From Proteles cristata cristata (Eukaryota > Chordata > Mammalia > Carnivora > Hyaenidae), in contig JAESUZ010002878.1 in the NCBI GenBank assembly GCA_017311185.1, forward strand, positions 1 to 64,000: DNA of 64,000 nucleotides. Direction: 5' to 3'. The notes beneath the pieces are model-generated. The model was not told where the DNA came from. It searched no databases and saw only the letters and a list, made by a program, of their open reading frames with translations. Positions within the stretch are counted from its first letter, which is position 1, and every line of letters begins with the position of its first letter. Positions 1-11,778 of the stretch are shown piece by piece. The position numbers were made by a program, and so were the translations under genes.

Positions 1-375
1 AGCAACGTGCCTAATGGCCTCTGCTGATTTACCTGAAAACCGATCTTCAGAAAGAGGTTTATTCAATTAATTTACCTTAAGTCTACATTTTGCATTCTGT
101 AAGAACTGGCTAGGTTCATCTGTGGATCCAGATAATGGTGGCCAGACTAAATTAGGTTGAGCTACCTAAATGGGAATTTAAATGCTAAAATAATCATTTT
201 GCCATGGCCTTTGGTGACATTTGTGTGACCATTTTAATTCCTCACAGTTTCCTTCCCAGTGACAGAAATTCTCCTCCTGGGATGTGTTTTATTGGCATCC
301 GAATAAAATACTCTTGAAGTAATAGATTGGTTTTATGGATTAAAGCAAAGTTGTTTTAAGAAACCTGAACTGCAG
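1..375. other. Unassigned AT-rich sequence
   Basis: No SINE, L1, LTR or coding signal recognised. The run up to the first SINE's target-site duplication looks like ordinary unique or very diverged sequence. Confidence 0.4.
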
Positions 376-386
376 AAAGCCTACTT

Positions 387-602
387 TAAAAAAAAAATAT
401 TTGAATGTTTATTCATTTTCTGAGAGACAGGGAGTGAGTAGGGGTGAGGGGGCAGAGAGAGAGAGGGAGACACAGAATCCGAAGCAGGCTCCAAGCTCTG
501 AGCTGTCAGCACAGACCCCATGTGGGGCTCAAATTCAGGAACTGTGAGATCATAACCTGGCCGAAGTCAGATGCTTAACTGACTGAGATACCCTGGCACC
601 CC
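387..602 (-). repeat. CAN-SINE (felid SINEC type)
   Basis: Reads on the minus strand from a tRNA-like head at the right end to an A-rich tail at the left end. It is flanked by a perfect 11-bp TSD, AAAGCCTACTT, at 376-386 and 604-614, so this is a clean retroposition. The GA-rich run on the plus strand is the complement of the CT-rich 3' body. Several head substitutions indicate an older copy. Confidence 0.95.
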
Positions 603-614
603 AAAAGCCTACTT

Positions 615-1595
615 CTTGACATAGAAAAGTTTTAGGTCCTGTTAAACATCTCAGATAATTTTTTTAATTAATAAAGCAGCAGGGGAAGTGTTATGTGTGG
701 CAATAGTAGGCCTTCAACATGTATTTGTTAACTGAGTGAATTGATGAATGAATAGATTAGCTTCCCTTGCTTATTGATCATAATTGTTACATTTTCTTAT
801 ATTATTAGAATGGAGTTTATTCATCCTAGGTGTAATCTGAATTTTTTTAAATCAAGTATAGTTTACATGGGCGGATGATTTTCACCTACTGGGCCTTATG
901 GTTTCTGCTGCATGAGGATCTACTGCTAAAGGCATTTAAAAACTATTGACTGATGCCCACCATGTGCCAATGTATAAAACAGAATTTATACTGGACTGAA
1001 AAAGCTCCATGGTTAGGTTTAGGGATGATTGGGATTCTGGTATCAATTCTTGCCAAGATAAGGATGAAAAAGCTAACTAATGATTTTACAGTGTTCTTCA
1101 GTGTGAACCTTCCCTGGAAAAGGCCTCCAGGGCAGTCTTCTGACTGGTGGCTTTTTCTCCAGCAGCAGTGTATAGTGAGCCTTTAATAATGTCTTACATG
1201 ACAATGCTCTGTAACGTTTTGTGAGTACTTTCAATTGTCCAAAATGTGTAACTTTGCATCCAAATACAAATGAATTGATGGCAATTCAATGTTATACAGG
1301 CAGATATTATACTTGTGAAGCAAACAGTACCCTCTTTATACCTCATTTTTCTCTCCCCACAGATTATCTCGGTCTTCCCACACTTCAAGTATTTTATTTC
1401 AGATAAGATACTATGTTAAGCTGTTCTATATGTGGTTACAAGTGTTTCATTCTTTTATAATCTGTGGTTTGATAAAAATGTTCAGAAATAGAAATTTGGG
1501 GCAGAAGAACAAGATAACATACGAAAAATAACTCAGAAAAGGCTCTCACCTTACTTAAAACACACTGTAAGTAACTTCTGCCTCTAAAATTAATT
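615..1595. other. Unassigned sequence
   Basis: AT-rich DNA without a recognised repeat. Short open frames at 953-1186 and 1194-1406 show no domain or codon signal and overlap one another on opposite strands, as chance frames do. Confidence 0.4.
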
Positions 1596-1770
1596 GTGGC
1601 TCAGTCCGTTAAGCATTCGACTTTGGCTCCAGTCACGATCTCATGTCAGCTGTGCTGACAGCTCAGAGCCTGGAGCCTGCTTTGGATTCTGTGTCTCCCT
1701 TTCTCTTTGCCCCTCCCCTGCTCATACTCAATCTTTCTCTCAAAAATAAACATTATTTTTTTAAAAAAAT
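1596..1770 (+). repeat. CAN-SINE with internal deletion of the B-box region
   Basis: Plus-strand SINE starting inside the head (TGGCTCAGTCCGTTAAGC) and ending in CAAAAATAAACATT plus an A-rich tail. The part between GATCTCATG and the CTGTGCTGACAGCTCAG motif is missing, which removes the pol III B box and adjoining tRNA-like sequence. The outermost head bases are also missing. A weak flank match (AAAATTAATT/AAAATAATT) may be a decayed TSD. Confidence 0.9.
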
Positions 1771-2690
1771 AATTAAGGTACAGTCATTTCTTCTATGGAA
1801 AAACAGATTTGATCTCAATAAATGGAAATAAGCTTACTAGTAGGATATAGGTATTACAGTCATATTTTATGACTGTAGCAGAAATCCCAATTAATTCCTG
1901 GGAAATTCATATTTATTAAGGAAAGAGACACAAGGCTGTGAGGACCTTCTGTCTTCTTTGACTTATTGTAAATAATATTGACTTTAATAAACTAACAACC
2001 TATTAAAATAAAGACCATAGTTCATACTTTTTCAAATATTATGTTAATTTGTACTAGAGTAATAGAAATGCACCTTACAAAAAACAATAGTGTTAAAGGT
2101 TTAAAAAGTTGGTAATTCTTCTGGTATCTACATTCATCGCTCTATATTAAAAATGTTTCTAAAATTATTTTCAATTGATCAGTTTTACATATCATGTAAA
2201 TAATTCCTTTAATAGGAAATTAGGTTTTTAAAAATCAACTGCTTCCTTTCTACCAATACATATATGATTCTTTAAAATTAATCACTTAATATTATTATTA
2301 TGTTCAATGAGGAATCAAAAATATACTATGATCATGATTCCTTTTTTGAAAACTTTATTACCTGAAGTTAGTAAATGAAACTTATTTTTCATTTTCATAC
2401 ATTTTGATAAGTATACATTTTTATTCTTTAAATTTTATGCACCTCTCGGAAATAATAAACACAATACTTTTTCGAAATACTCCAAATCAGCCAAGTAGTT
2501 TCATACTTCCCTTGTAGAAATATCTTTCAAAGCTTCCAAATTTCTGTTGAAATATGGTCAAATTGATCTTTAAGCCTGCTGCATCTGTATCATAATGTTC
2601 CCAGTGTCTATTGTTGTGTAAAACCTAGCCTAGACTTAATAACTAAACCCATCAGTAAATAATTTGGTAATGAAACTGTAATTTTGGTAG
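1771..2690. other. Unassigned AT-rich sequence
   Basis: Very AT-rich with no recognised repeat family or coding signal. Confidence 0.4.
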
Positions 2691-3055
2691 CAGTTGGAAA
2701 GATGGCTTACTTTGGCTCCACATGTCAGCTGGGATAATCAAAATGCTGAGGATACGTAGGCAGGTGGATGCTGATAACATTAAGACTCGATCCCTTACAT
2801 GTCTGGTGGTTGACATAGGCTATGGGCTCAGATCTCCTGGGTCTGCTGGTTGGAACAGCCACAGGGACTGTTCTATGGTTTCTTCACAGCATGATGTCTG
2901 TCTTTCAAGAGAAAGATTCTCAAAGCAACAGTCAAGAAGTTCATTATATTTTTATTGCTATCCTTGGAAAACACAAAGCTTTACTTCTGTCATGTTCCAT
3001 TAAGAAAGGCAGACACAGTAATTCAACCAAGTTGGAGAGGAATGGACCCTTTTAG
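2691..3055 (+). repeat. Probable ancient mammalian interspersed repeat, family not named
   Basis: The run containing CCTTACATGTCTGGTGGTTG, GGGTCTGCTGGTTGGAACAG and TGGTTTCTTCACAGCATGAT resembles a widespread old mammalian repeat whose consensus I recall in part but cannot name safely. GC content is higher than in the flanks. The overlapping open frames at 2722-3003 and 2822-3055 lie inside it and are not genes. Confidence 0.5.
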
Positions 3056-3533
3056 TCAATGGTAAGAGTATCTATGTCCCAGGGTAAGAACAGCATGTGC
3101 AGTGCCCCTGCAGTTGGGCCCGTGCAATACATCCCACCCAGTCTGTATTTGGGAAGTACAAGTAGCCATTTCCACATAACTATTCTAGGTTACAGTCCCA
3201 TTTCATGTTTTCTTCCTTTGTGCTTTACTTCTTACGTATGATAAGCTGAAGAAGAGCCACTAGCTTCTGAGAAATAGTTTATGGGTAATAAGGTAAGTTG
3301 AAGATACACACACACATAGACATACACACATTCATGTATGTTTAGAGAATAAACACTGGAAAGACAACATTTAAGTAATAGTTTCAAAAAGAGAAAACAC
3401 AATAAAAGGCAAGCAAGGAATTATCAAAGAAATATGAAAATACAGCTACATGAAGTTATATGCCTAATTGCAACTATATATGTAACATATATATAGATAT
3501 ATTTAACTTTGCATATTATGATTAAATATATTT
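3056..3533. other. Unassigned sequence with a short ACAC tract
   Basis: No recognised element apart from a short CA-rich tract at about 3306-3330. The last 60 bases are TATA-rich and provided the insertion site of the next SINE. Confidence 0.4.
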
Positions 3534-3553
3534 ATAATTTGATATATTTTTAA

Positions 3554-3764
3554 TTTTTTTAATGTTTTATTTATTTTTGAGCGATAGATAGAGACAGCAT
3601 GAGCAGGGGAGGGACAGAGAGAGAGGGAGACACAGAATCTGAAGACAGGCTCCAGGCTCTGAGCTGTCAGCACAGAGCCCAACACGGGGCTCGAACCCAC
3701 GAACCGTGAGATCGTGACCTGAGCCGAAGTCAGACGCTCAACCTACTGAGCCATCCAGGGGCCC
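3554..3764 (-). repeat. CAN-SINE (felid SINEC type)
   Basis: Minus-strand copy with an intact tRNA-like head at the right. Its TSD is 20 bp with one mismatch: 3534-3553 and 3765-3784 (ATAATTtGATATATTTTTAA against ATAATTgGATATATTTTTAA). The complemented B box reads GGTTCGTGGGTTCGAGCC. Good preservation suggests fairly recent insertion. Confidence 0.96.
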
Positions 3765-3784
3765 ATAATTGGATATATTTTTAA

Positions 3785-4700
3785 AATGTTATATTTTAGA
3801 GCAATTTTAGGCTCATGGCAACATTGAAAACTCAAGGCAAAATCTCTGTACTTTTTTCTCAATTTTGCTGTGAACCTAAAATAGTGAAGCAGGTACAGAA
3901 AATTCCCATATTTCCTGCACTCCCATGTCCACACACATAGCCTTCTACATTATCAATACTCTCTACTAGAGTGATACATTTATTACCACTTATGAACCTA
4001 TACTGACACATCATAACCACCAAGAATACACAGTTTCCACTAGGATTCGGTCTTAGTGTCTTACATTCTATGAATTTAGACAACGTGTAATCACAAATAA
4101 TCATCATTATGAATATCATGCAGATTATCTTTACTGTCTTCAAAGTTTTCTCCATTCTGCCTATTATCCTGCCTTCCCCCAACCCTTGGCAACCTCTTAA
4201 GATTTCTATCATCTCCAGTTTTGTCTTTTCCAGAATGTCATCTAGTTGGAATCATGGGGTACAGAGATTTTTTAGCTCGTTTCACTTAACAATATCCATT
4301 TAAGGTTCCTTGATGTCTTCGCATGGCATGGTTGCTCAGTTCTTTTTAGCACTAAATATTCCATTGTCTGAATGTACCACAGTTTATCCACTGACCTACA
4401 GGAAGATATCTTGGTTGCTTCCAAGTTGTGGCAATTATGAATAAAGCCACTAAAAACATCTATGTGCCAGTTTGTGTGTATATAAGTTCTCAATTAATTT
4501 GTGTAAATACTAAGAAATATGGGTACTGTATCATATGGTAAAAGTATCCTGAATTTTTAAGAAACTGCCAGAATACTTCCAAAGTGGCTATACCTTTCCC
4601 AAAAGCAATGAATGAGAATTTCTATTTCTGCACCATGCTCACCAGCACTCGTGTTGTCGGTGTTCTGGATGTGGTGCATTTTAACAGATGTATAGCAATA
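3785..4700 (-). mobile_element. LINE L1ME-type 3' end, antisense
   Basis: The plus strand reads as the complement of an old L1 3' end: an A/T run with GAGCAATTTTAGGCTCATGG, then CAGAATGTCATCTAGTTGGA, CATTTAAGGTTCCTTGATGT, GTTGCTTCCAAGTTGTGGCA and TTCCAAAGTGGCTATACC. All appear in the expected antisense order from 3' UTR into the ORF2 C-terminus. Frames are destroyed; open frames at 3859-4303 are relics. A SINE sits immediately to its left. Confidence 0.85.
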
Positions 4701-4779
4701 ACTCAGTTTTTGCAAACAATTTCTCCTAGTTTATTGACTGTCTACTTTCCAGATGCAATGATTAGATATAGCAATTTCT

Positions 4780-5251
4780 TTCTTAATTACTCCCAAACTA
4801 CTCTAACTAGAAAAAACCCAAATAATTTTCAAGCAATACATGTTGTCACACCCATACAATGCTATGGTACTCAGCTCCCAAACATAATAAGCTTATGACA
4901 CATGCAACATTATTGAATGTAAACTGTATTGTGCTAAGTGAACAAAGACAGGATGAAAGTCTACATGATTCTACATGTATGAATTCATTAATTTATTATT
5001 GAGTAAAAGGCAAAACTATTTGAAGGAAACATATGAGTGCTCTCAGGGGCTAAAGGCTGGAAGTGGGAACAGATTATCAAAGGACTTGAAGGAAATTATT
5101 GAAATGATAGAAATTTTGTATTTATTTGATGGTGGCTACATGAATGCATATCTTTGTCAAAATCATAAAAGTAGACACTAAAAAACAAGTAAGTTTTATG
5201 GACCAGGTCCTACAAATTATATTTATGCAAATTATTCCTCAATACATCTCA
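4780..5251 (+). mobile_element. LINE L1 3' end, sense
   Basis: Sense-strand terminal L1 sequence: CAATGCTATGGTACTCAGC, TGTGCTAAGTGAACAAAGACAG, a TCTCAGGGGCTAAAGGCTGG-like segment, GGTGGCTACATGAATGCATA, and an ending like AAATTATTCCTCAATA. It lies next to an L1 3' end of opposite polarity, so two independent elements or an inversion meet near 4.7-4.8 kb. Confidence 0.75.
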
Positions 5252-5274
5252 CAAAGAAGATAAAATAAAACTTT

Positions 5275-5491
5275 TTATTTTAATTTTTTTTTTATTTATT
5301 TTTTCTAGGAGAGAGAGAGAGACAGCGTGAGCAGGGGAGGGTCAGAGAGAGGGAGTCACAGACCGAAACAGGCTCCAGACTCTGAGCTGGCAGTCAGCAC
5401 AGAGCCCGACGCGGGGCTCGAACCCACGAAACGTGAGATCATGACCTAAGCGAAAGTCAGACGCTTAACCGACTAAGCCACCCAGGCACCC
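5275..5491 (-). repeat. CAN-SINE, younger felid subfamily
   Basis: Minus-strand copy with a 22/23-bp TSD at 5252-5274 and 5492-5514 (starting CAAAGAAGATAAAATA). It carries the diagnostic changes shared with five other copies here: complement of CTAGAAATAAAT, GACTGCCAGCTCAGAG, AGTCTGTGACTCCC and TTTCGCTTAGGTCATG. The long TSD and near-consensus body point to recent activity. Confidence 0.96.
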
Positions 5492-5514
5492 CAAAGAAGA
5501 TAAAATACAACTTT

Positions 5515-5703
5515 AAAGAATGATATTTTAAAAATGATAATTATTTACATAAAATGAGATTATGTATAAATAAAACCTTTAAAAATAACTCAATATTATA
5601 ATCATTATGAATTTTTAGTATGATTGTTGTGTATGAAACATATGTAAAGAAAATACATTTTATTATTTTATTTATATGTATAATGCTATCAAAAACGAGA
5701 TTT
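5515..5703. other. Unassigned AT-rich sequence
   Basis: Very AT-rich spacer between two SINEs; nothing recognised. Confidence 0.4.
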
Positions 5704-5719
5704 TAAAAGCTATCATTTA

Positions 5720-5936
5720 TTGTATTTTTAAAAAGTTGTATTTATTTATTTATTTAGAGAGTGAGTGAGTGGGTGAGTGGGGAGAGAGAGAGATAGAGGA
5801 AGAGAGAGAATCCCAAGGAAACCCTCACTGTCAGCATACAGCTCAATGTGGAGATCAGTCCTATGAAATGTGAGATCATGACCTGAGCAGAAACCAAGAG
5901 CTGGATACTCAACAGACTGAGCTACCCAAGTATTCC
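5720..5936 (-). repeat. Older CAN-SINE
   Basis: Minus-strand SINE with a diverged head (AGACTGAGCTACCCAAGTATT at the right edge) and the AACCAAGAGCTGGA-type body of older carnivore copies. TSD 15/16: TAAAAGCTAtCATTTA at 5704-5719 and TAAAAGCTAcCATTTA at 5937-5952. Confidence 0.93.
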
Positions 5937-5952
5937 TAAAAGCTACCATTTA

Positions 5953-6180
5953 AAAGTACATAAAAATATATTTTAAAAAAATCAGAATATATGCATTCAG
6001 ATAGGAGAAATATCATTATGGAGTATTTTAAATGTAATTAAAATATGTTAAGGAAAACAGTAGTGAAAAAAACAGAATTTCCAATGAATAGTGAAAAACA
6101 GTGCTCTTATTGATGTGGAAAATGTAAAATTAGACTGTACTTATATACATTATCAACTACAATAAAGATATGAAGCCATA
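5953..6180. other. Unassigned AT-rich sequence
   Basis: No element recognised. Confidence 0.35.
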
Positions 6181-6592
6181 AAAACTCTAATTCTTGGCTG
6201 GGATGCCAACTGGTAGCAATCAGTTTAAAAAACTTTGGTATTATCTAATAACATTTAAAATAATACATATCCTATTATGCCACAACGATTCTCTTTTGCT
6301 CTATGTAAACATTTTCCCAGATACACTGTGATATATGTACACGAATATTCATAAGCACCATTGCTAATTATTGTAAAGACCGGGAACTAACCTGAATATC
6401 CATCAAGATGTCATAAATGGATACAGTGTTGCATATTTATACAATTAAATACAACCTAGTTGTAAAAATGAGTAAGTTGCAACAGTGTGTAGGGAAATGG
6501 ATGCATTTTACAAATAAGATGTCTAAAGCAAATAAGCTTGTCCAAAAGAATACAGAAAGCACATCACATTAAGTTAAAAATATGGCAAAACT

Positions 6593-6821
6593 GGGGAGCC
6601 TGGGTGGCTTAGTTGGTTAAGCGTCCGACTTTCACTTAGGTCATGATCTCACAGTTTGTGGGTTCGAGCCCCACATCGGGCTCTGTGCTGACTGCCAGCT
6701 CAGAGCCTGGAGCCTGTTTCAGTCTGTGACTCCCTCTCTCTCTGACCCTCCCCTGCTCACGCTGCCTCTCTCTCTCTCCTAGAAATAAATAAAAAAAAAA
6801 AACATTAAAAAAAAAAAAAAA
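6593..6821 (+). repeat. CAN-SINE, younger felid subfamily
   Basis: Plus-strand copy beginning GGGGAGCCTGGGTGGCTTAG, with an intact B box (GGGTTCGAGCC), the subfamily markers GACTGCCAGCTCAGAG, CAGTCTGTGACTCCC and CTAGAAATAAAT, and a two-part A-rich tail. No convincing TSD was seen. Inserted in an L1 3' end. Confidence 0.95.
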
Positions 6822-6915
6822 GAAATGTGAGTCAGGAGAGTACATGCCTTAGGGGAATGGGACTCACATTTCAGAAAAAGCATCCAGGGATCTACTAACA
6901 TACTGGTAATATTCT

Positions 6916-7117
6916 TGAATTTTTTAAGTTTATTTATTTATTCTGAGAGAGAGTGAGCATGGGCAGAGAAGGGGCAGAGAGAGAGAGACGAAAAGACCCA
7001 AACAGGCACCCCACTGTCAGCTCAGAGCCCAACGTGAGGCTTGCACTCACAAACTGTAAAATCATGAGCAGAGATGAAAACAAGAGACACAACTGACTGA
7101 ACCACCCAGGTGCCCAG
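6916..7117 (-). repeat. Older CAN-SINE
   Basis: Minus-strand, diverged copy ending in CCACCCAGGTGCCC at its head. TSD 14/15: TACTGGtAATATTCT at 6901-6915 and TACTGGcAATATTCT at 7118-7132. Inserted in the same L1 3' end as the preceding SINE. Confidence 0.94.
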
Positions 7118-7250
7118 TACTGGCAATATTCTAATTCTTGGCCACAGTGGTATTTACGCATTTGCTTTTTATACAGTTATTTCTCGAGATGTACTCATAT
7201 GCTTTATATGTATTTCATTATGTAGGTTATATTTAAGAATTTTAAAAGTG

Positions 7251-8760
7251 TATTAGTGCTTAACCAATAGAAAAATAAGTGGTAAAATTAATGGTGTTTT
7301 TTGAAAGTAAGAGGCTAACTTTGACAAAAATACTAGAATTAAGTATAGAACTAGTCATAACTAGGGATGAAGCACTGGGAATTTTAGTTGATAGTAGGAT
7401 ACAGATTTCAGCAAAAGGTATAAATATGTAGCAAAAATGGAGGTAAATGAAGGGGAGAAAGTGGTTTTAAAGAAGATAAGAACAAATATTTCAATAAGTA
7501 AGAGGCACCTAATATTTTAAAATATATAAATGATATGTAGGAACCTAAGGGCTGGGTGGAGAAAATATTTATTATGTCTATTAATTGATTAGTTACTGTT
7601 TATCACTTGGTATAGTGCATTATAACTGGGTCTTGTCGAATGTGGATGCAAACAGTTGAATGGCGTGTTAGGTGTCAAACGGAGATTCAGGGAAAGCAAT
7701 TCTTTCAGAAAATTTTTTGAAAAAGAATAGAGGATTTTCTCAACCGTTGTATTCTCCGGTCTGTCCAAAGGCTAATCCTCTTCTCCATCCTGTGAAACCT
7801 ACCCCAAGTCCCCAAATAAATCCTGATTTGAATCGAATGCAATTCCATTTCACTAGAACCTGACATTGTAAGTCACCTTTATCATTTCAGCCTGACCCAG
7901 GAAACACTCCCAAGGAAATGACAGTCTAAGGATGCAGCAATTAGAGAAGGGACCCACCAGAGCTAAGAGATGGACGTCTGGCAGGGCTGTTACAGACTTC
8001 TTCTGGCACCTCGTGACCTTGGAGACCTTTCTCTTTTTGTGGAACAGGGATATAAACCTCTGAGGAGAGAGCACTTTCAAGGGGCTCCTGGTAACTCCTC
8101 ACCTCTAAAGAGGCATGACTGAGCTAGTTCTACAAATGGAAGAAGGTATCAAGTGAAACCAACTGGTGCTAGAAACAACTGCAGCTTTCATCTAATACTT
8201 GGTGACAGAGAAATAGGCTGTGCAGGGTCTCAGTCTCAGCATCAAAATACAAAGGGAAGAAGGACATGTTTCAAACTGAGAGACGATAGCTTAATAACTG
8301 GCACTCTCAGCTACTCAAATTTTTCAATTTCAAACTCAGCAGTAAAATCAATTCTTCATAGTATTTTTCTGAACCTTATGAATGCATTTGGCAGACATAG
8401 TTATTTGGCCATCAAAAATATATAGTTCTCTGCCATAATATTGCATTGTTGTTAGCAAAAAAATACTTACCAGGCAAGGGAACATTTTGCAGCCCTCTCC
8501 GAAATAGATTGGAATTCGTATGACTGATAGTTGTGGACAATGAATTTTGGTGAAAGAAGCTACCCATTTTCTTGTCATGTGCCAAGTTCAGACACCTTTG
8601 GCAGATGCGTGACAGCTTTTTCCCTGGATCACTTTAAGCAAAGACTACCAGCTTGCCTGTGGTTGCACATTATGGAAGAATAAATTTTCACAATCCAAAC
8701 CCACTGAGATTTAGAGTTTTCTCTCTTTAAGTATCTACTGTTATTCTAATATAGAAGTTT
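7251..8760. other. Unassigned sequence, locally GC-richer at 7880-8110
   Basis: No family recognised. The stretch 7880-8110 is richer in GC than the surroundings, but its open frames (for example 75 codons on the minus strand, 7853-8080) show no recognisable domain. Unique sequence, an old LTR or a decayed retrocopy are all possible. Confidence 0.35.
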
Positions 8761-8765
8761 TGATG

Positions 8766-8820
8766 GTTTTTTTTTTGTTTTTGTTTTTTTTGTTTTTTGT
8801 TTTTTGCTGTGCTTTTTTTT
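8766..8820. repeat. Low-complexity T-rich tract
   Basis: Runs of T broken by single G residues (TTTTTTTTTGTTTTTGTTTT and similar). It may be a decayed poly-A on the minus strand, but no retroposon body is attached on either side. Confidence 0.85.
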
Positions 8821-8827
8821 AATAAAG

Positions 8828-9000
8828 GTCCAGGTCCAGATAGTGAATATTTTAGGCTTTGTGACCAATACTGTTTCTGTCTTAACTACCCAATAATGTG
8901 AGTACAGTAAAAGAGAATAGCTATAGACAACATATTAATGAGCAGTGCTGTGTTCCAATAAAACTTTATTTGCAAAAGTAAGGGTTGGACCATAGCTTCT
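8828..9000. mobile_element. Non-autonomous hAT-Charlie-type DNA transposon remnant
   Basis: GTCCAGATAGTGAATATTTT, AGGCTTTGTGACCAATACTG, TAGACAACATATTAATGAGC and TGTTCCAATAAAACTTTATT match, in order, a common mammalian MER1-group hAT repeat as I recall it. The outermost terminal inverted repeats are not clear, and the exact family name is uncertain. It encodes nothing. Confidence 0.75.
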
Positions 9001-9540
9001 ATAATACAATAGACAAATTTAATACCTTAGCCTTATTTCAAGTTTCCCAATGTGGATCAGTGTTGTCTATATTTAAAACAGAATAAGAGAGATTTTAAAT
9101 GGAATTGAAGTTAAAGGAATATGTCATTATTAAATAAACTAAATTAAATGTGTAGGTAGAAGAAAAGACTAAAGACGCGTATGCAAGGGATTTGTATATA
9201 TATTAAGTATAAGCATATATATTAAATTTAAATCAATACATATATTAATATATATATTTAATATAATATATATAAATAAAAGGGGAAGAGTACATTTAAT
9301 TGGTAGTGCAAGGACTTAGAAGAAAGGGAGAATACATGATATATGGAAAATAACTTTGGAAAAGAGTGAGATGCTTCTTGCTAGAAACAGAAGGAACGTT
9401 TTTAGGGTCACTAAAGAAAGGGAAATTTTAGAAATGATAGGAAAAAAATGGCTACTGAAGAGGAGAAGCTAAGACAATAGATATCATTGGATACTCCAAG
9501 ATAGCAGTTATACAGAAGAGATTTTAGGATATATGACTTA
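9001..9540. other. Unassigned, with an AT-rich simple tract
   Basis: About 9196-9282 is a TATATTAA/TATATAAA-rich low-complexity tract. The remainder has no recognised repeat. Confidence 0.45.
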
Positions 9541-9559
9541 AGAAAAGTTTATAATACAC

Positions 9560-9814
9560 ATTAAGCTTTTTAAAATTGAGATAAAATTCATATAATTAAC
9601 CTTTAAAGTGTACAATTTGGTAGCATTTGGCATTTTCACAGTGTTGTGCCACCATCACCTCTTTAGCTCCCAAAAATTTATCATTCCAAAAGGAAGCGCC
9701 ATGAGGAAATACCTATTCAGCAGCCACTCTCCGTCCCCCTTCTTTCTTCCTAGTCCCTGACTTTGAATCTTTAGTATGCTTTGAGTCTCAATTGATTTAT
9801 CTCTTCTGAAAGTC
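9560..9814 (-). mobile_element. LINE L1M-type 3' end fragment, antisense
   Basis: The complement of an old L1 3' UTR is visible: AAAATTGAGATAAAATTCAT, TTTAAAGTGTACAATTTGGT, CACAGTGTTGTGCCACCATC and AAAAGGAAGCGCCATGAG, in antisense order. It stops at a T-rich run that I read as the poly-A of the next L1. Confidence 0.75.
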
Positions 9815-10848
9815 GTTTTTTTCTTTTTTAAAAATGTAAGTATAATTAACACGTGGTCCATTAATTTCAGGTGTACCATATAATGTAACGATTATGTATA
9901 TTACTCAGTGTTCCTCAAGATACCTATATTCTTAATCCTCTTTGTCTATTTCACCCACCTCCTTCCTGCCACTCCTCTGGCAATCAGTTGTTCTCTGAAT
10001 TTGAGTCTGTTTTTTTGTTTGTTTGTTTGTTTCATTTTATTTGTTTTTTTTTTTTTAACTTCACATATAAAGAAAATCATATGGTATATGTCCTTCTCTG
10101 ACTCACTTATTTCGCTACGTCTTATACCCTCTTGGTTGATCCATGTTCTTGCAGATGACATGATCTCATTTTGTTATTTAGAGCTGATGAATATTCTATT
10201 ATATGTATGTATGGACAAACACACATATATGTACTACTTTTTTATCCATTCATCCATCCATGGACATAGGTTGCTTCCACATCTTGGTTACTGTAAATGA
10301 TACTGCATTAAACAAGGGTGAATCTATCTTTTCAAATTAGTGTTTTCATTTTCTTTGAGTAAATACCTAGTAAAAGAATTAACAGCTGCATCAGTTTACA
10401 TGCCCTTCAACAATGCACAAGGGTTCTTTTCTCTCCATATCTTTGCCAACGCTGGTTATTCCTTGCATTTTTCATCTTAGCCATTCTGATAAGTGTGAGG
10501 TAATATCTTATTGTGATTTAATTTTCCATTTCCCAGTTGATTAGTGATGTTAAGCAACTTTTCATGCATCTGCTGTCTCTCTTTTTCAGAAAAATGTCTA
10601 TTCAATTCCTTTGCCCATCCTAGCCAATAACAAAAGAAATAAAAAGCATCTAAACTGAAAAAAAAAGAAATAATACTTTCACTATTTAGGATGACATGAT
10701 ACCATATATAGAAAACTCTAAAGATTCCACCAGAAAAACTACTGGAACTGATAAATGCATTAAGTCACGTCACAGGATAGAGAATTAATATACAGAAATT
10801 TGTTGCATTTCCATACACTAATAATGAAGTTTAGAAAACACTAACACA

Positions 10849-11053
10849 GGGGTACCTGAGTGGTTGAGTTGGTCAAGTGCCTACTTCAACTCAGATCATG
10901 ATCTTGTAGTTCATGGGTTTGAGCACCATATCGGTGTCTGTGCTGACAGCTCAGAGCCTAGAGCCTGCTTTGGATTCTGTGTCCATTTCTTTCTTCCCCT
11001 TCCCCACTCACATTCTGTCACCCTCTCTCAAAAGTAAAATTAAAAAGAAAAAA
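10849..11053 (+). repeat. CAN-SINE inside an L1
   Basis: Plus-strand SINE starting GGGGTACCTGAGTGGTTGAG with TGTGCTGACAGCTCAGAGCC in the middle and AAAAGTAAAATTAAAAAG at the tail. It interrupts L1 ORF2 between ACACTAATAATGAAGTTTAG and AATCTCATTTACAATTGCAC. AGAAAACA occurs at 10833-10840 and 11054-11061 but is not flush with the head, so the TSD is uncertain. Confidence 0.92.
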
Positions 11054-11730
11054 AGAAAACAATCTCATTTACAATTGCACCAAAACATAATAAAACGCCT
11101 AGGTGTAAACTTAACCAAGGAGGTGAAAGAAGTATATATTATGAAAACTATAAAAAAATTGATGAAAAAAATTGAAGATTACACAATGAAATGAAAAGAT
11201 ATTCCATGTTCATGGATTGGAAGAACAAACATTTCTAAAATGGTCATACTACCCAAAGCAATCTACATATTTAATATAATCCCTATCAAAATATCAAAAC
11301 TAGAATAATCCTAAACTGTGTATGGGCTCTGAATAGCAAAAGCAAACTTGAGAAATAAGAACAAAGCCTGAGGTAACACAATCCCAGATTTAAAATAGAC
11401 CACAATGCTATTGTAATCAAAACAGTAAGGTATACTCACAAAAATCGATACAGAATAAAGAGCTCAGAACCAAACCCAAAGTTCTCTGGTCAATTAAACT
11501 ACAACCAAAGTAAGAAGATTACACAATTGGGGACAGATAGTCTCTTCAACAAACAAAGCTGGGGAAACTGGGTAGCAACAAGAAAAAAAAAATATGAAAT
11601 TGGATCACTTTCTTACATCATTCATGAAGATAAACTCAAAATGGATTAAGGACCTAATGTGAGACCTGAAACCATAAAATTCCTAAAAGAAAATACAGGC
11701 AGTAATTTCTTTGACATTAACTGTAGAAAC

Positions 11731-11778
11731 ATTTTTCTATATCTATATCTCTATCATCTATATCTATATGATATTTAT
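11731..11778. repeat. TATCTA-type simple repeat inside L1
   Basis: A short run of TATCTATATC-like units within the inverted L1 ORF2 segment, a locally expanded A/T-rich stretch. Confidence 0.7.

Larger units (their letters stand above)
6185..7250 (+). mobile_element. LINE L1 3' end, sense, split by two SINEs
   Basis: Sense L1 terminal sequence: TATTGTAAAGACCGGGAACT, CCTGAATATCCATCAAGATG, ATAAATGGATACAGTG, then 3' UTR around GGAGAGTACATGCC and CTTGGCCACAGTGGTATTTA. SINEs at 6593-6821 and 6916-7117 cut it into three blocks, so the L1 is older than both. The right edge is approximate. Confidence 0.75.

Noticed and set aside
3859..4212. 117-codon frame, minus strand
   Set aside because: Lies within the antisense L1ME 3' end, so it is sense-strand L1 relic sequence including non-coding 3' UTR.
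9908..10300. Open frame of 130 codons with a hydrophobic translation
   Set aside because: It is the antisense of an L1 3' end; T-rich antisense DNA gives phenylalanine- and leucine-rich peptides that mimic membrane proteins.
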